Assembly (NCBI GenBank): GCA_009801085.1
Contig: VNWV01000002.1
Coordinates: 4,464,001-4,528,000, forward strand
Length of the DNA stretch: 64,000 nucleotides
Direction of reading: 5' to 3'
Origin: Lasiodiplodia sp. COLG20
Lineage: Eukaryota > Ascomycota > Dothideomycetes > Botryosphaeriales > Botryosphaeriaceae
Below the pieces are notes generated by a model that saw only the letters and a list, made by a program, of their open reading frames with translations, made no database searches and was not told where the DNA came from. The translations under genes were made by a program, and so were the position numbers. Shown in pieces: positions 23,907 through 34,174 of the stretch (the first letter of the stretch is position 1; each line of letters opens with the position of its first letter).

Positions 23907-24529
23907 GGTAACGACAGGACAAGGTCAGTGTCTACATGGTAGCACGGAGCTGGTGACTTCTAATTTCCTCGGATGGGCTGTGTGGCCGGGTATGATCAGA
24001 TACCCACTGCTCCGAAATTCGGAGCTATCTTAAAGATTTATACCCCAATACAAAACAGTCCGGGGCCTGAAGAGGAGACAGTTACGACCAGGGGCATCAA
24101 AATGAGTTTACGTAGGGCACAAGGAAACATTCTCTTTGTTTGCACATGTCTTAGGCGGAGATAATTGACGAGACCGATTCCATTAGTATGCCAACAGAGG
24201 GGCATTCGGAGCATCCATCCGGACATGAATTCATGATACAAATATGGCAAATACACCCAGATAAGAGAGCTTCAGCTCCCTGGTTCTGTTTCAATACTAG
24301 TCGACTGACCTCGTAATTCAGAAGTATGGTATATGATTTAACCGCCAAGGAACGGCAAAAGTTGAAAGGGTGCTCGGTGGTAATTAAAACGGATAAAACA
24401 GCAGTTCGTTTCAAACAGCTTGAATCAACGCCCTAAAGAACTCCTATCCCGTCGCCAGAGCTGAACCGCACACGCCACCTGCCACTGTCATCGGCTCCAC
24501 GCCATTGGATTTGCCGCTTGCGACTGCAT
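23907..24529. other. Intergenic between convergent genes, with a palindromic element
   Basis: About 620 bp between POA1 (plus) and the Pmp3-like gene (minus). It holds the palindromic element at 24,192-24,292 and a related fragment near 24,050-24,080 (AAAACAGTCCGGGGCCTGAAG). No gene is apparent. Confidence 0.6.
24192..24292. repeat. Palindromic MITE-like element, type A, copy 1
   Basis: An imperfect inverted repeat beginning CAACAGAGGGGCATTCGGAG and ending GAGCTTCAGCTCCCTGGTTC. It aligns along its length with the element at 37,464-37,561 (CAACAGAGGGGGAGCCGAAG … GAGCTTCAACTCCCCGG) and shares the TCCGGAC-rTG arm core with the type B elements. No coding capacity, so probably a non-autonomous foldback or MITE-like element. 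Confidence 0.6.
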
Positions 24530-25234
24530 TTAGTCCTGCGTCTGAATCTTATGATCACCCCTGACGGCCTCCGCGTACGTCGGCGGAGGTTGGCTCGCAC
24601 TTCCCTCACCACTATCACCAGGCTGCGGTCCCCGCGAAGGTGGCGGGGGTGGCGCGCTACCACCCTGCTTGGCCGCCGACCTCCCCTCCTCCGCCCAGGG
24701 GTTTTCGAGACCGGTCTGCTGTCCATGGAATTGCTGGTTCGGGACCGCGCCGTAGCTCGGAGCAGTGGGGTGGCTGCGGTACTGTTCTTGCCGGTTGTTG
24801 TTGTTGTTGCTGCCTCGCGGCGGGCGGCGGGGGCCGCTGCCTTCGGTGTGCGCGACGTAGTAGTAGGTGACGTTGCCGTTCTCCGAGTCGGCGACGCGCT
24901 CGTACTCGTCGCGGTCTGGGTGCGCCCAGATGATGTACCAGGCGTGCAGGAGGCCGGGGAGGAGGCCCAGGCAGCAGAGGGCGATGTTGATGAGCGAGTC
25001 GGCGCTGCAGACTCCGCGCTTGACCCAGACTGTATACAACGGCGAGAGTTAGTCCTGAGAGCTCATAGAAGTGGAGATCTTCGGAGCGCGAGAGGAATGT
25101 GGCGGGTGAGCTGATGATGTGAACGTCGGTGCCTGTGCGCGGTTGCGACGGCGGGGCTGTTCGTTGGAGGACTTACCCGCGACGGGTGGGAAGAGGATGG
25201 CCAGAATGGCGAGGAATATGTCGGTGCCGCACAT
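24530..25234 (-). CDS. Pmp3/UPF0057 membrane protein with Sna4-like tail
   Basis: Two exons. Exon 1 (ATG 25234) encodes MCGTDIFLAILAILFPPVA. After a GTAAGT…TATACAG intron, exon 2 continues VWVKRGVCSADSLINIALCC…GLLPGLLHAWYIIW. This is the complete two-helix Pmp3/UPF0057 domain (about 55 residues), found in small plasma-membrane or vacuolar proteins affecting cation and membrane stress responses. A hydrophilic tail of about 130 residues follows, with an Asn run, Pro-rich blocks and a PPPTY motif near the C-terminus (SQPPPTYAEAV). A tail with a PPxY motif recalls yeast Sna3/Sna4, where it recruits the ubiquitin ligase Rsp5 for vacuolar sorting. Total about 185 residues. Confidence 0.9.
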
Positions 25235-25841
25235 GACAACGAGCTCTCTGAGCAGACTATGTATTTCGTGTGGTGGTGTAGAGGTCGTCAGAAGAGCGGA
25301 CCAGTGGTGCCTTGCAGGTAGATGTCTGGGGTAGCTAGCGCATGACAAGGGCAAATGACGCAGTGTGGCGGTGCAGGGTGCTTCCAAATTCCGTCTGCTT
25401 CCACAACGACTTTGCTACGGCTTGTCACGAGTTCCTATGCCTGACAGACGGTCGAGAATGAATTCCAAGGCGGCCCGGTCTGCACTCAAATCGCCATCTT
25501 TGGAATGAATAAGCTGTTTAGGCTTTGCTGCCCGCTGTTTGGTTGCCAAAAATAAGGCAAAAACAACTATTTGCCTTTTCTTACTAGCATATTTCGTGCT
25601 CAGCTGTTCAATAGTACCTGGAGGATGAAGAGCTTGTTGATTTGCCTCGGTATTCCCGTGGGCAATTCTGTTTCATATTGGTATTTGCTTGATATTATTT
25701 TTCTTTTGCATCCTCTGCCAATAATAATGCCTCTTCAACAATGTTCAGGTATTCGCTGTGGCAGAAGAGCCTGCATGTTCTTTGCGGCCTTCATCTTTGT
25801 CTACGACAAAGCAGTGTGAACTCAGCACTCATGCGCGCCCT
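25235..25841. other. Intergenic between two minus-strand genes
   Basis: About 600 bp containing the promoter of the Pmp3-like gene and the 3' flank of the chorismate mutase gene; relatively AT-rich around 25,550-25,740. No coding signal. Confidence 0.5.
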
Positions 25842-26766
25842 CTACTCCCATTGAGTGCCTTTCAGGCGTTGCATCAGGTACTCCACCTCGACATCCTTCG
25901 TAAGCGGTATGACATAGTCCTTTTGCAACTGTTAGTGATTGATTTGTGTTTAGTTTCCGAATCGTAGCTCACCTTGTACATTCCCACGACGGCATCCACA
26001 TTGATCTTGGGTGGCGCGGCAGTGGGGTTTTCAGGGTCATTTCCGTAGTTGGTAGCCTTCTTGTGGAGTCTTTCCAAAACCTTTTTCTCCACCGCAGCAT
26101 CGGTGATGGCTTCGTCGATTCCCTTCCGGTCTTCTGCCTTGATGAGCTTCACAAAACGGTCCGTCTCCTTCCTGAACTTGGATTCGGCGACGAATTTGCC
26201 GTAGTGGATACGGCGCGACAGCGCTTGCAAGCAAGCAATATCATTCACTGCCGTAGAGCCATAGTGCTGGCTTGACTCATTGCCGTCGGCCTGTGCGCAG
26301 GCAGCAGGAAGAATGTTGTTGATGTAAATCTCTTTCAGTTTGTTGTTGACGTTGACATCATTGGGATGAAGGACGGGCGGGTAGTCCAGGGGCTTGAGGA
26401 TTGGCGAGAGCAGAGCTTCGGGGAAGAAAGGGTACTCATCCGGGGCTTGGTAGCGGCGGACGCGCGAGTGGATCTTCTCCTGCTCGCAGAGGAGCCAGTC
26501 CAAGAAGCTCAGCGGGCTGTCGGGGACCTGGATTGCGCCGGGCTGGTAGATGGAGCGGTTGAGCGGGAATTGCACGCGCTCAATGAGGTAGATGGTGATG
26601 GTGTCCTCCAGACGGCTGCGAACGCGGGTTAGCGAGCCGCGGGGTGTCGGGTTGGCGTGGCTGCGACTGCTCGAACTGCGGGGGATTTTACACACATCAA
26701 AGTCGAGCGAATGTTGGCTAGGTCCAAGACCTGGTCGGCGCTGGTCAGGCCCACGGCGGTATCCAT
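25842..26766 (-). CDS. ARO7: Chorismate mutase
   Basis: Converts chorismate to prephenate, the branch point to phenylalanine and tyrosine. Exon 1 (ATG 26766) reads MDTAVGLTSADQVLDLANIR-STL, and an intron with a GTGTGT donor joins it to IRLEDTITIYLIERVQFPLN. The last exon, after a GTGAGC intron, reads DYVIPLTKDVEVEYLMQRL and stops at 25842. The order matches yeast Aro7 throughout: a FLDWLL-x(6)-HSRVRRY segment with the regulatory arginines, PDEYPFFP, GSTAVNDIACLQALSRRIHY with the Gly-Ser of the tryptophan site, GKFVAESKF, and the C-terminal T-K-x-V-E active-site Thr and Glu. About 265 residues, so feedback-regulated as in other fungi (inference). Divergent from MDV1. Confidence 0.96.
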
Positions 26767-27093
26767 GTTTGGGAGAAGCAGCGGCCGGACGCGGAGGATG
26801 TCGTCGAGTGGCCGTCGACCATGACTGGCGTGTATGTTGTTGCGCGGTGGCCGCGCCGAGTCGCGCGCCGCACGAGTGCGGCAGCCGGGACCGAGGCCGG
26901 GATGAGTGCAGCTTGACGGCTTGCCAGCTACACTCTTTTCAAACACCACACCACGCCCCCCCGCATACACCAGGCGCCTACGTGGCCTCCCCACATCTGT
27001 TCCGCGACCACGAGAAGAGCCATGTCTGCCGCCTTTTGAGTCCGCAGCATATCGCCACCGCGTGTCCTTTGAGCACCCATCCCACCGCCATCC
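26767..27093. promoter_or_regulatory. Shared promoter region, ARO7 and MDV1
   Basis: A 327 bp interval between divergent start codons. I could not find a clear TATA box or a Gcn4-type TGACTC site by eye. Confidence 0.45.
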
Positions 27094-29226
27094 ATGGCAA
27101 ACACCGCCGCTGGGGATCGCGAACCCCGGGGCAGGGCGGGCCCGCGCCCCAGAGCGCTTTCTGAGGACTTTGACGATGAAGACGACTTCGGCTCGACCGT
27201 ATGTGTTCTGGAGCCAGAGCCAATTGCGCGTGTTGCTTGTCTAACGTTACCGCAGTCCCGACATCTAGAAGCTTTTGGGCGGAAAGTCACCGCGACCGCA
27301 AACCACCTCATCGGCCCGCTAGGAGATGCCGGCGTCAGCCAGCATTACCACAATGCTCTCGGCGAAATCCACCGTGAGCTACGGCGGCCCGGCATACAAC
27401 GCTCTGTCTTCAACCTCGCGCAGGCTACACCAAGAGAACTCGTGCGCTCAAAACTGTCTGTGTCTGAGATCCAACAACGCGCCCTGACCTACCTCCCCGA
27501 CGAACTCCTCGCCGACATACCGGAATCTAATCCGACATACTCGCTTTTCGAAGGCTTTCAAGCCACCCTGCCCGAGGAAGAAAAAGCACAAAAAAAGAGG
27601 CACGGACCGCGTCATAACTCAAAAGGGCAGCGTTTGATTGGCGGTCATGACGCCGACGAGGAGAATGTACCGCCGTCACTGCAAAAGCTGAAGAATGAGA
27701 AGGCGTCTCTGGCCCATCGCCTGGAAATGATGAGTGTGCGGAAAAACATGTGCAGTGCAGAGATTCGGGAGATTGACAACAAAATTTACAACCTCAACAC
27801 CATGCGCAAGATAGTCCTCGATAGGCTTGCAGGATTGGAGGACGAGGAGGCGGAGGTTGAGCACGAGTTGAATGACGTGGAAAACAAGTTGGAGGATATG
27901 CAGGAGGAGCTTGAGGACCAGGCCGCTCTATCACAAAAGTCTCCAGTAACGCCGGTCGCTCCTGACTCGGAACACAGCAATGAGGGTTCTCCTGGGTTTA
28001 TGTCCGAGTCTATCTACGAAAAGCTGCCATCGCGGTCTCCCAAGACTGGAAGGAAACGGAAAACTCACCGACGGATCTCTATGCCTGTCCTACATGAACA
28101 CCTGGAGCCTGGTTCTAAGATTAAGGAGCTTGCTGGACATACGGACATCGTGACTGCTTTGGATTTTGATATGCCTTTCGGGACCATGGTGACTGCGGCC
28201 TTGGACGACACTGTACGAGTTTGGGATCTGCATGCTGGCCGGTGTATGGGGATGCTGGAGGGCCATCTTTCCTCTGTCCGCTGTCTGCAGGTCGAGGACA
28301 GCATCGTCGCGACTGGGTCTATGGATGCAACTATCCGTCTCTGGGATCTAAGCCGCGCTGAATACGCCCCCCGGGACAACCGTATCAACAAGGAAGGCGA
28401 CGAGGACGACGAGGATGCATTGGGGTTCGAGAACCCCGAGGATGCCCCGCCGCCGCCGCCGCCGACTAGCATGCAGGACTGCCCATTGTTTACTCTCGAT
28501 GCACACGTGGCCGAGGTCACTGCTCTGCACTTCAGGGGTGATACCCTTGTGTCAGGGTCGGCTGATAAGACCCTGCGCCAGTGGGATCTGGTGAAGGGAC
28601 GATGTGTACAAACGCTTGATGTGCTTTGGGCGGCCGCTCAGGCATCATCGACCATGAGCCCAGCCGACGGGTGGCGACAAACAGGCCGGGTGCCGGATGC
28701 ATCTGCCGATTTTGTTGGCGCCTTGCAGTGCTTCGATGCCGCTTTGGCGTGTGGTACAGCAGACGGAATGGTTCGCTTGTGGGATCTCAGGAGCGGCCAA
28801 GTTCACAGGAGTCTCGTGGGTCACACTGGTCCAGTGACGGCCCTGCAATTTGATGATGTACACTTGGTGACGGGCAGTCTTGATAGAAGTATTCGAGTAA
28901 GTTCCCGTGAGAGAGCAGATGATGCGGAACATGGCGTCTAACGGAAGTAGATCTGGGATCTCCGAACTGGATCCATTTTCGATGCATTCGCATACGATAA
29001 CCCTGTCACAAGCATGGCGTTCGACACGCGGAGGATTGTGGCCGCAGCTGGCGAGGATGTGGTCAAGGTATACGACAAGACGGACGGTAGACATTGGAAT
29101 TGCGGTCCTGGTGCGATAGAAGAGGAACCCGCGGCGCCGCTTGCCCCCATCGAGAAGGTTCGGATCCGGGAGGGATACTTGATCGAAGGCCGTAAAGATG
29201 GCGTCGTTGGCGTTTGGTCCTGTTAA
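27094..29226 (+). CDS. MDV1: Mitochondrial division protein, Mdv1/Caf4 type, WD40
   Basis: Adaptor that links Fis1 on the outer mitochondrial membrane to the dynamin Dnm1 during fission. The start is CCATCCATGGC at 27094. A 57-nt intron (GTATGT … CTAAC … CCGCAG, about 27,200-27,256) is likely, joining to [18 protein letters not shown], a fungal Mdv1 signature; unspliced it is also open. The N-terminal helical region is followed by a coiled coil (about residues 180-270: [19 protein letters not shown] … [18 protein letters not shown]). WD40 repeats start near [19 protein letters not shown] and include [27 protein letters not shown] and [16 protein letters not shown] intron at 28897-28950 leads to the final [13 protein letters not shown] … VVGVWSC. 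About 673 residues. An acidic/proline insert lies between WD repeats. Confidence 0.93.
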
Positions 29227-29695
29227 ATCGGCCTACGCGGGACGAACGGGGTTTGTACAGTACAATGAGCATTTTTCTGGGCGTCGTTGCTGTAGGTACA
29301 TTAGCGGGGCGATCATGACTGCTTGTACGAATTTAAGATGATTTAAGATTCTCCTCTCGTACAAAAGATGTCACGAGCTTGCATATATTGCGCACTTATC
29401 GCAGATGAACACTAGACTACAAGGTCCAGCCTTCAGCTGGCGGATGTGAAGGGGATGCCATGGTGTTGGATCATCACGTGCTCACGGGCCGAAGTCTGCA
29501 CTGGCCAAGCCAAAGCTTTCGGGCGTGTGCGAGCTTGCCGCCATCTTTTTTGCCATCAGAGTCGCTGCATACAATTTTCCCGCCCAGGGAACTGCCGCCA
29601 TTCTCCCTCACTCTCGTGTGGTCCTTCTCTTTATTCATACAATACCCCTGTTTCTGCTGCGTTTTGCATTCGTTCTTTTCCTCGTAATCGCAAAA
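29227..29695. promoter_or_regulatory. MDV1 3' flank and RPO41 promoter region
   Basis: About 470 bp between two plus-strand genes. The last 100 bp are pyrimidine-rich (CTCCCTCACTCTC, TTCTCTTTATTC), typical of fungal leaders, and run into CGCAAAAATGCTC, a good initiation context for RPO41. The frame is open upstream of that ATG, but the upstream peptide is not conserved-looking. Confidence 0.5.
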
Positions 29696-32600
29696 ATGCT
29701 CGCGCAAGTTGCGCGACGCCGTTCCCAGCGCCGCCTTTCGCGTGTCGCAAACCAGCTTTACCTCCCATGGCTCTGCCCGGCCTTGTCGAGAGGCAATGCC
29801 TCGCTCAGCCCTATTGCTCGAGACTCTGACAATCGCGCCGCCCAGCAAAGATCACGAGCAGTGGCGAGCTCGTCCTCACGAACCTTAGCTACCACCGCAG
29901 CCTCCGCCTCCGCCGCCTCCGCCTCCGCCGCTGCCACTGCCACTGCCGAAAGCATAAGCCAGATCAGAGCCTCCCCCGTCTTCGATCGAATATCCCAAGA
30001 AAGCCTGGCCCGCGCACGGGGCCTGCAAAACCCGTCCGACTCGTCCCAACCGCTCCAATGGAAGAATTCACAACCGCTGGTCGTCCCAATCTCGACGGTA
30101 GCGGCGCCGCCGCGCCTGAACTATCTCCACGGCATTGGCGGCGATCCGACAGAGCTACACTCGAACCTGCACGCCTGTCTGCGCGTGGGGCGCCTCGATC
30201 GGGCCGCGGCGCTGCTGCGGCGCATGCGCGAGATGTACAATCCCAACGCAGTGGAGCTACTCGAGGCGAACAACGTGTACTTGCTGCACTTGGTGGAGCG
30301 CTTGTTGACCAAGCAGCCCGAGTACACGATGAACACTTTGAGCACGTGGTTCGAAAGTGAAATGATGGATAACGATATCCAGCCAGATGCCGTGACGTAC
30401 ACGTGCATGCTGCGCGCTGCGATCTTGACCATGGACGGACCCAAGCGGGAAAGGTTGGTTAGGAGATACATGTGGCTTGCGGAACAGTCCGGGGTTCTGG
30501 ATAGCGTGCTCACGAACGAAGCATGGTCGGATGATGAGTACGCAGTGCTGGCGGAGATCAGACCAGATCTAGTTGGGGAAGTACCACAAAGCTCGGAGGA
30601 GTCAGTACAAGAGAGGCGCGAGTATCTTGGAGAGCTAGTGCCTCGGCCAGATCCCTCTGACACCGAAATCCCGGAACTTAGATCCGTACTGCAGAAAGGC
30701 GCTGGCTTGAAAACGGTTAAGGCGGCGCTGTCAATCTTCTCGAACCCAAAAGAGCTCGAGAAAAATCTGCCTTATCCTCACGATCTCTATGGATATACCG
30801 AGGAAGAGAAGGATCAAGTGTACGCGCGCATGCGGCAGGATCGTCTGGAAGAGGACAGCACCGACGCAGCCATTGAACGGTGGCGTGAGGAGCACCAAAA
30901 CATGCAGAAGATGGGTATCACTTCTGCATTGCAGACCAAGCCGGTGGAGGCTCTCATGTGGCAATGGTACAGCGCTCTGGTGCCACTATTCAAGCAGGAG
31001 TTGAAGAGCATCAGTGCAGCGTATGATGAGAAGGAGACTACCGACACTTCGGACGACCGCCTGGTTACTGGACCATTTTTGGAAGCCTTCACCGCGGAAA
31101 AACTGGCAGCGACGTCGCTGATCGTGACAGTTGCAGCCTTTGGTTCCCCCGATAACTATTCAGGAATCAAGGTTGCGAACATTGCCATGAGCATTGGAAA
31201 GCAGCTAGCAACAGAACATAGCGTGATGTTGGCTCAAAGCGTCCAGTCGAACCACTCTATGTACAAGACGACTTCGCCCCGCCGGCTTAAGACTTTGCTC
31301 AAGTACTCCAAGACGATCAATCCGAACCAGACGAAGCCATCGGAAGATTCCGAGACCATCGATCCGAGCCAGACGATGTCACCAGAAGATTCCGAGACCA
31401 TCGATCCGAACCAGACGATGCCATCAGGAGACGCCAAGGGTGGAGAGTCCTCTACCAAAACCTACGAGTTTCTAAAAGAGCTAGAATGGGCGCCTGTAAT
31501 CAAGGCAAAGATAGGTGCCCTGTGCTTGTCAAAGATCCTCGAGGCTGCCAAGGTCCCGGTCACACGTGAAGAAAAAGAGACGCGAAAGCAACTTACTTCC
31601 ACTGAGCCAGCTTTCCAGCACACCACAGTCTATGTGTCTGGTCGAAGGTCCGGCATGATTCAACTGCACGCACATGTGATGGAGAAGCTCCGGAGAGAGC
31701 CCCTCCGTGGTTCTTTCGGCACAAAGTATCCTATGGTTGTCGAGCCCTTACCTTGGACAGGATACAAAAAAGGAGGATATTTCCGCTATCCCGAGCCCAT
31801 CATCAAGGAGAAGAAGTTCGATGATGCCCAGCGAATCTATGCCATGGCCGCAATTGAGAAGGGCGACATGGACCAGGTCCTAGCCGGCCTTAGTGTTCTT
31901 GGTAAGACGGCATGGAAGATCAACAAGGATGTGTTTAAAGTGGTAGTCGAGGCCTGGAACACGGGCGAGCCCATTGGTAGTATCGCGCCGGAAAACCCGA
32001 AGATGGAGTATCCACCAGAGCCACTCCCGGATGCTCCGAAGAGAGAGTTTGTGCAATGGTTTCTGGAGAAGAAGAGGATTGACAACCTAAAGACTGGCTT
32101 CCATGCGCAGCGCTGTTTCCAGAACTTCCAGCTCGAGGTCGCCCGCGCTTTCAAGGACGAAATCTTCTACTTCCCGCACAACATGGACTTCCGTGGCCGC
32201 GCTTACCCTATTCCTCCGCTGCTCAACCACCTGGGTGCCGACCTCGCACGTGGACTGCTCACTTTTGGAAAGGGTAAAGAACTGGGCTCGGTGGGCCTCA
32301 CATGGCTCAAAATCCATCTTGCGAACGTTTTTGGATACGACAAAGCCAGCTTGAAGGATCGAGAAGCATTCGCCGATGAACATCTCCAGGACATATATGA
32401 CTCGTGCGAGAACCCATTGACTGGCCGGAAATGGTGGCTCACAGCCGAGGATCCATGGCAGTGCCTCGCAACCTGTTTCGAACTAAAACATGCATTGGAT
32501 TCTCCCGATCCTTCGCGATATGTGTCGCATCTCCCAGTTCACCAGGATGGAACCTGCAACGGTCTTCAACACTACGCCGCCCTCGGTGGTGACCGGGCTG

Positions 32601-34174
32601 GTGCCGCTCAAGTGAACTTGGAGCCCGGGGACAAGCCTTCAGACATTTATTCTGCCGTGGCAGAGCTCGTCAAGAATTATGTTGCCGAGGATGCGAAAGC
32701 AAATGTCACGTTTGCAAAAGTCTTGAACGGCAAGATCACTCGTAAGGTTGTCAAGCAGACCGTCATGACAAACGTCTATGGCGTCACCTTCACCGGTGCC
32801 CGCCTGCAGGTCATCAAACAACTTGAGGATATCCTCCCTGAGGAAGACCAGAAAACAGGATTGTTCGCAATGGGCGGCTATGTCGCGAGATTGATCTTTA
32901 AAGCTTTGGGCCAAATGTTCAACGGCGCGCAAGACATCCAGGACTGGCTCGGGGCATGTGCAAATAGGATCGCCACTGCGATCACACCCGAGCAAATCGA
33001 CATGATCAAAGCGCATGCGGAGGCCGGCACAATTGCAGAGGAAGGCCTTGACCCACGCTTCCGAAAGAGAAAGAGCAAGGCTAAGAAGAAGACCCTCACG
33101 GCCCAGGACATATCGGCGCAGTTCCGCGCTACCGTCATCTGGACCACACCCCTCAGAATGCCCGTGGTGCAACCCTATCGCCGGACGAAAACGCGTGAGA
33201 TCACCACTGTTCTGCAGTATCTCACCATCACCCAGCCTTCAAACACGGACACCGTCGACAAACGCAAGCAGCTCCAAGCCTTCCCGCCAAATTTCATCCA
33301 CTCGCTCGACGCCACACACATGCTTCTCTCGGCACTCAAGTGCAACGAACTTGGGCTCTCGTTTGCCTCCGTCCACGACTCCTTCTGGACGCACGCCGCT
33401 GACATTCCGCTCATGAACCGCGTACTGCGCGATGCCTTCGTGCGCATGCACTCGGAGGACATCGTAGGCCGCCTTCACGAGGAGTTCACCATCCGCTACA
33501 GGGACTGTCTGTACCTCGCCACGGTACCGTCGAGCTCGCCGCTCGCTCAGCGCATCATAGAACTACGCAAGACCAACGCCCTCAATGCCTTGAAGAAAAA
33601 GCCGATCTCGAAGCAAGTGCTGATAGACGAGCTGATAACCGAGCGCGAGCGCCAGCGGCTGCTGAACAGCGCGAACGAGGAGGAGCGCGCCCAGGGTCGC
33701 GCCATGGAGACGCCCGCCTCGCTCTACGCGGCCGCCCGCGAAGAGGAGCTCGCCCACGGCAACGCCGCGCTCGACGTCCACACCGAGGAGGAAGTGAACG
33801 TCACTCGTCTGGGCGACATGACCGCCTCGACCGGCGCCGCCGGCGCCGCACCCGCGAAGCACGTCGGCAACAATGCACCCACCGCCGCCGAGGGCGACGA
33901 GACTGACGCGATGGAAGAAGGAGAGGCCGAAGGCGACGAAAACGAGCTTCTCGAGGGCGTCATGGGCGAGAAGCACTCATCTGCCGCCGATTACGAAGCA
34001 GAGCAGGAGGACAATGAAGGGGCCGAGGAGAAACAGCCGGCTGCGAAGACGAGCAGATGGAGATCTAGGACGGCGATCACCAAGTTTTGGCTGCCGGTCG
34101 ATTTCCCGGCCGTGCCCAAGAAGGGCGATTTTGACGTCACGCGGTTGAGGGAAAGCACGTACTTCTTCTCGTAA
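29696..34174 (+). CDS. RPO41: Mitochondrial DNA-directed RNA polymerase, T7-like
   Basis: Single-subunit polymerase that transcribes mitochondrial DNA. Single exon, 1,492 residues from ATG 29696, chosen because it opens a strong presequence (MLAQVARRRSQRRLSRVAN). Ala/Ser-rich and PPR-like helical regions follow (about residues 160-260). The catalytic half is intact: DFRGRAYPIPPLLNH; the palm motif HQDGTCNGLQHYAALGGD with catalytic Asp near 951; the fingers helix R1016-KVVK1020-QTVMTNVY1028-G, matching T7 Lys631 and Tyr639 by spacing; and VHDSFWTH with the second catalytic Asp near 1228. The two Asp residues are 277 apart, close to T7. Unusual features are three 14-residue repeats near residues 540-580 and an acidic insert of about 150 residues before the C-terminus …RLRESTYFFS. 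Confidence 0.97.
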   Translation: MLAQVARRRSQRRLSRVANQLYLPWLCPALSRGNASLSPIARDSDNRAAQQRSRAVASSSSRTLATTAASASAASASAAATATAESISQIRASPVFDRISQESLARARGLQNPSDSSQPLQWKNSQPLVVPISTVAAPPRLNYLHGIGGDPTELHSNLHACLRVGRLDRAAALLRRMREMYNPNAVELLEANNVYLLHLVERLLTKQPEYTMNTLSTWFESEMMDNDIQPDAVTYTCMLRAAILTMDGPKRERLVRRYMWLAEQSGVLDSVLTNEAWSDDEYAVLAEIRPDLVGEVPQSSEESVQERREYLGELVPRPDPSDTEIPELRSVLQKGAGLKTVKAALSIFSNPKELEKNLPYPHDLYGYTEEEKDQVYARMRQDRLEEDSTDAAIERWREEHQNMQKMGITSALQTKPVEALMWQWYSALVPLFKQELKSISAAYDEKETTDTSDDRLVTGPFLEAFTAEKLAATSLIVTVAAFGSPDNYSGIKVANIAMSIGKQLATEHSVMLAQSVQSNHSMYKTTSPRRLKTLLKYSKTINPNQTKPSEDSETIDPSQTMSPEDSETIDPNQTMPSGDAKGGESSTKTYEFLKELEWAPVIKAKIGALCLSKILEAAKVPVTREEKETRKQLTSTEPAFQHTTVYVSGRRSGMIQLHAHVMEKLRREPLRGSFGTKYPMVVEPLPWTGYKKGGYFRYPEPIIKEKKFDDAQRIYAMAAIEKGDMDQVLAGLSVLGKTAWKINKDVFKVVVEAWNTGEPIGSIAPENPKMEYPPEPLPDAPKREFVQWFLEKKRIDNLKTGFHAQRCFQNFQLEVARAFKDEIFYFPHNMDFRGRAYPIPPLLNHLGADLARGLLTFGKGKELGSVGLTWLKIHLANVFGYDKASLKDREAFADEHLQDIYDSCENPLTGRKWWLTAEDPWQCLATCFELKHALDSPDPSRYVSHLPVHQDGTCNGLQHYAALGGDRAGAAQVNLEPGDKPSDIYSAVAELVKNYVAEDAKANVTFAKVLNGKITRKVVKQTVMTNVYGVTFTGARLQVIKQLEDILPEEDQKTGLFAMGGYVARLIFKALGQMFNGAQDIQDWLGACANRIATAITPEQIDMIKAHAEAGTIAEEGLDPRFRKRKSKAKKKTLTAQDISAQFRATVIWTTPLRMPVVQPYRRTKTREITTVLQYLTITQPSNTDTVDKRKQLQAFPPNFIHSLDATHMLLSALKCNELGLSFASVHDSFWTHAADIPLMNRVLRDAFVRMHSEDIVGRLHEEFTIRYRDCLYLATVPSSSPLAQRIIELRKTNALNALKKKPISKQVLIDELITERERQRLLNSANEEERAQGRAMETPASLYAAAREEELAHGNAALDVHTEEEVNVTRLGDMTASTGAAGAAPAKHVGNNAPTAAEGDETDAMEEGEAEGDENELLEGVMGEKHSSAADYEAEQEDNEGAEEKQPAAKTSRWRSRTAITKFWLPVDFPAVPKKGDFDVTRLRESTYFFS
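31313..31435 (+). repeat. 42-nt in-frame tandem repeat inside RPO41
   Basis: Three copies of a 42-nt unit encoding approximately TIDPNQTMPSEDSE. The copies differ by a few substitutions, which suggests recent in-frame expansion in a non-conserved linker upstream of the catalytic half. Confidence 0.85.

Noticed and set aside
29525..29695. Upstream in-frame extension of RPO41 (57 codons)
   Set aside because: The peptide is hydrophobic and not presequence-like; the ATG at 29,696 has better context and opens an Arg-rich mitochondrial targeting sequence.
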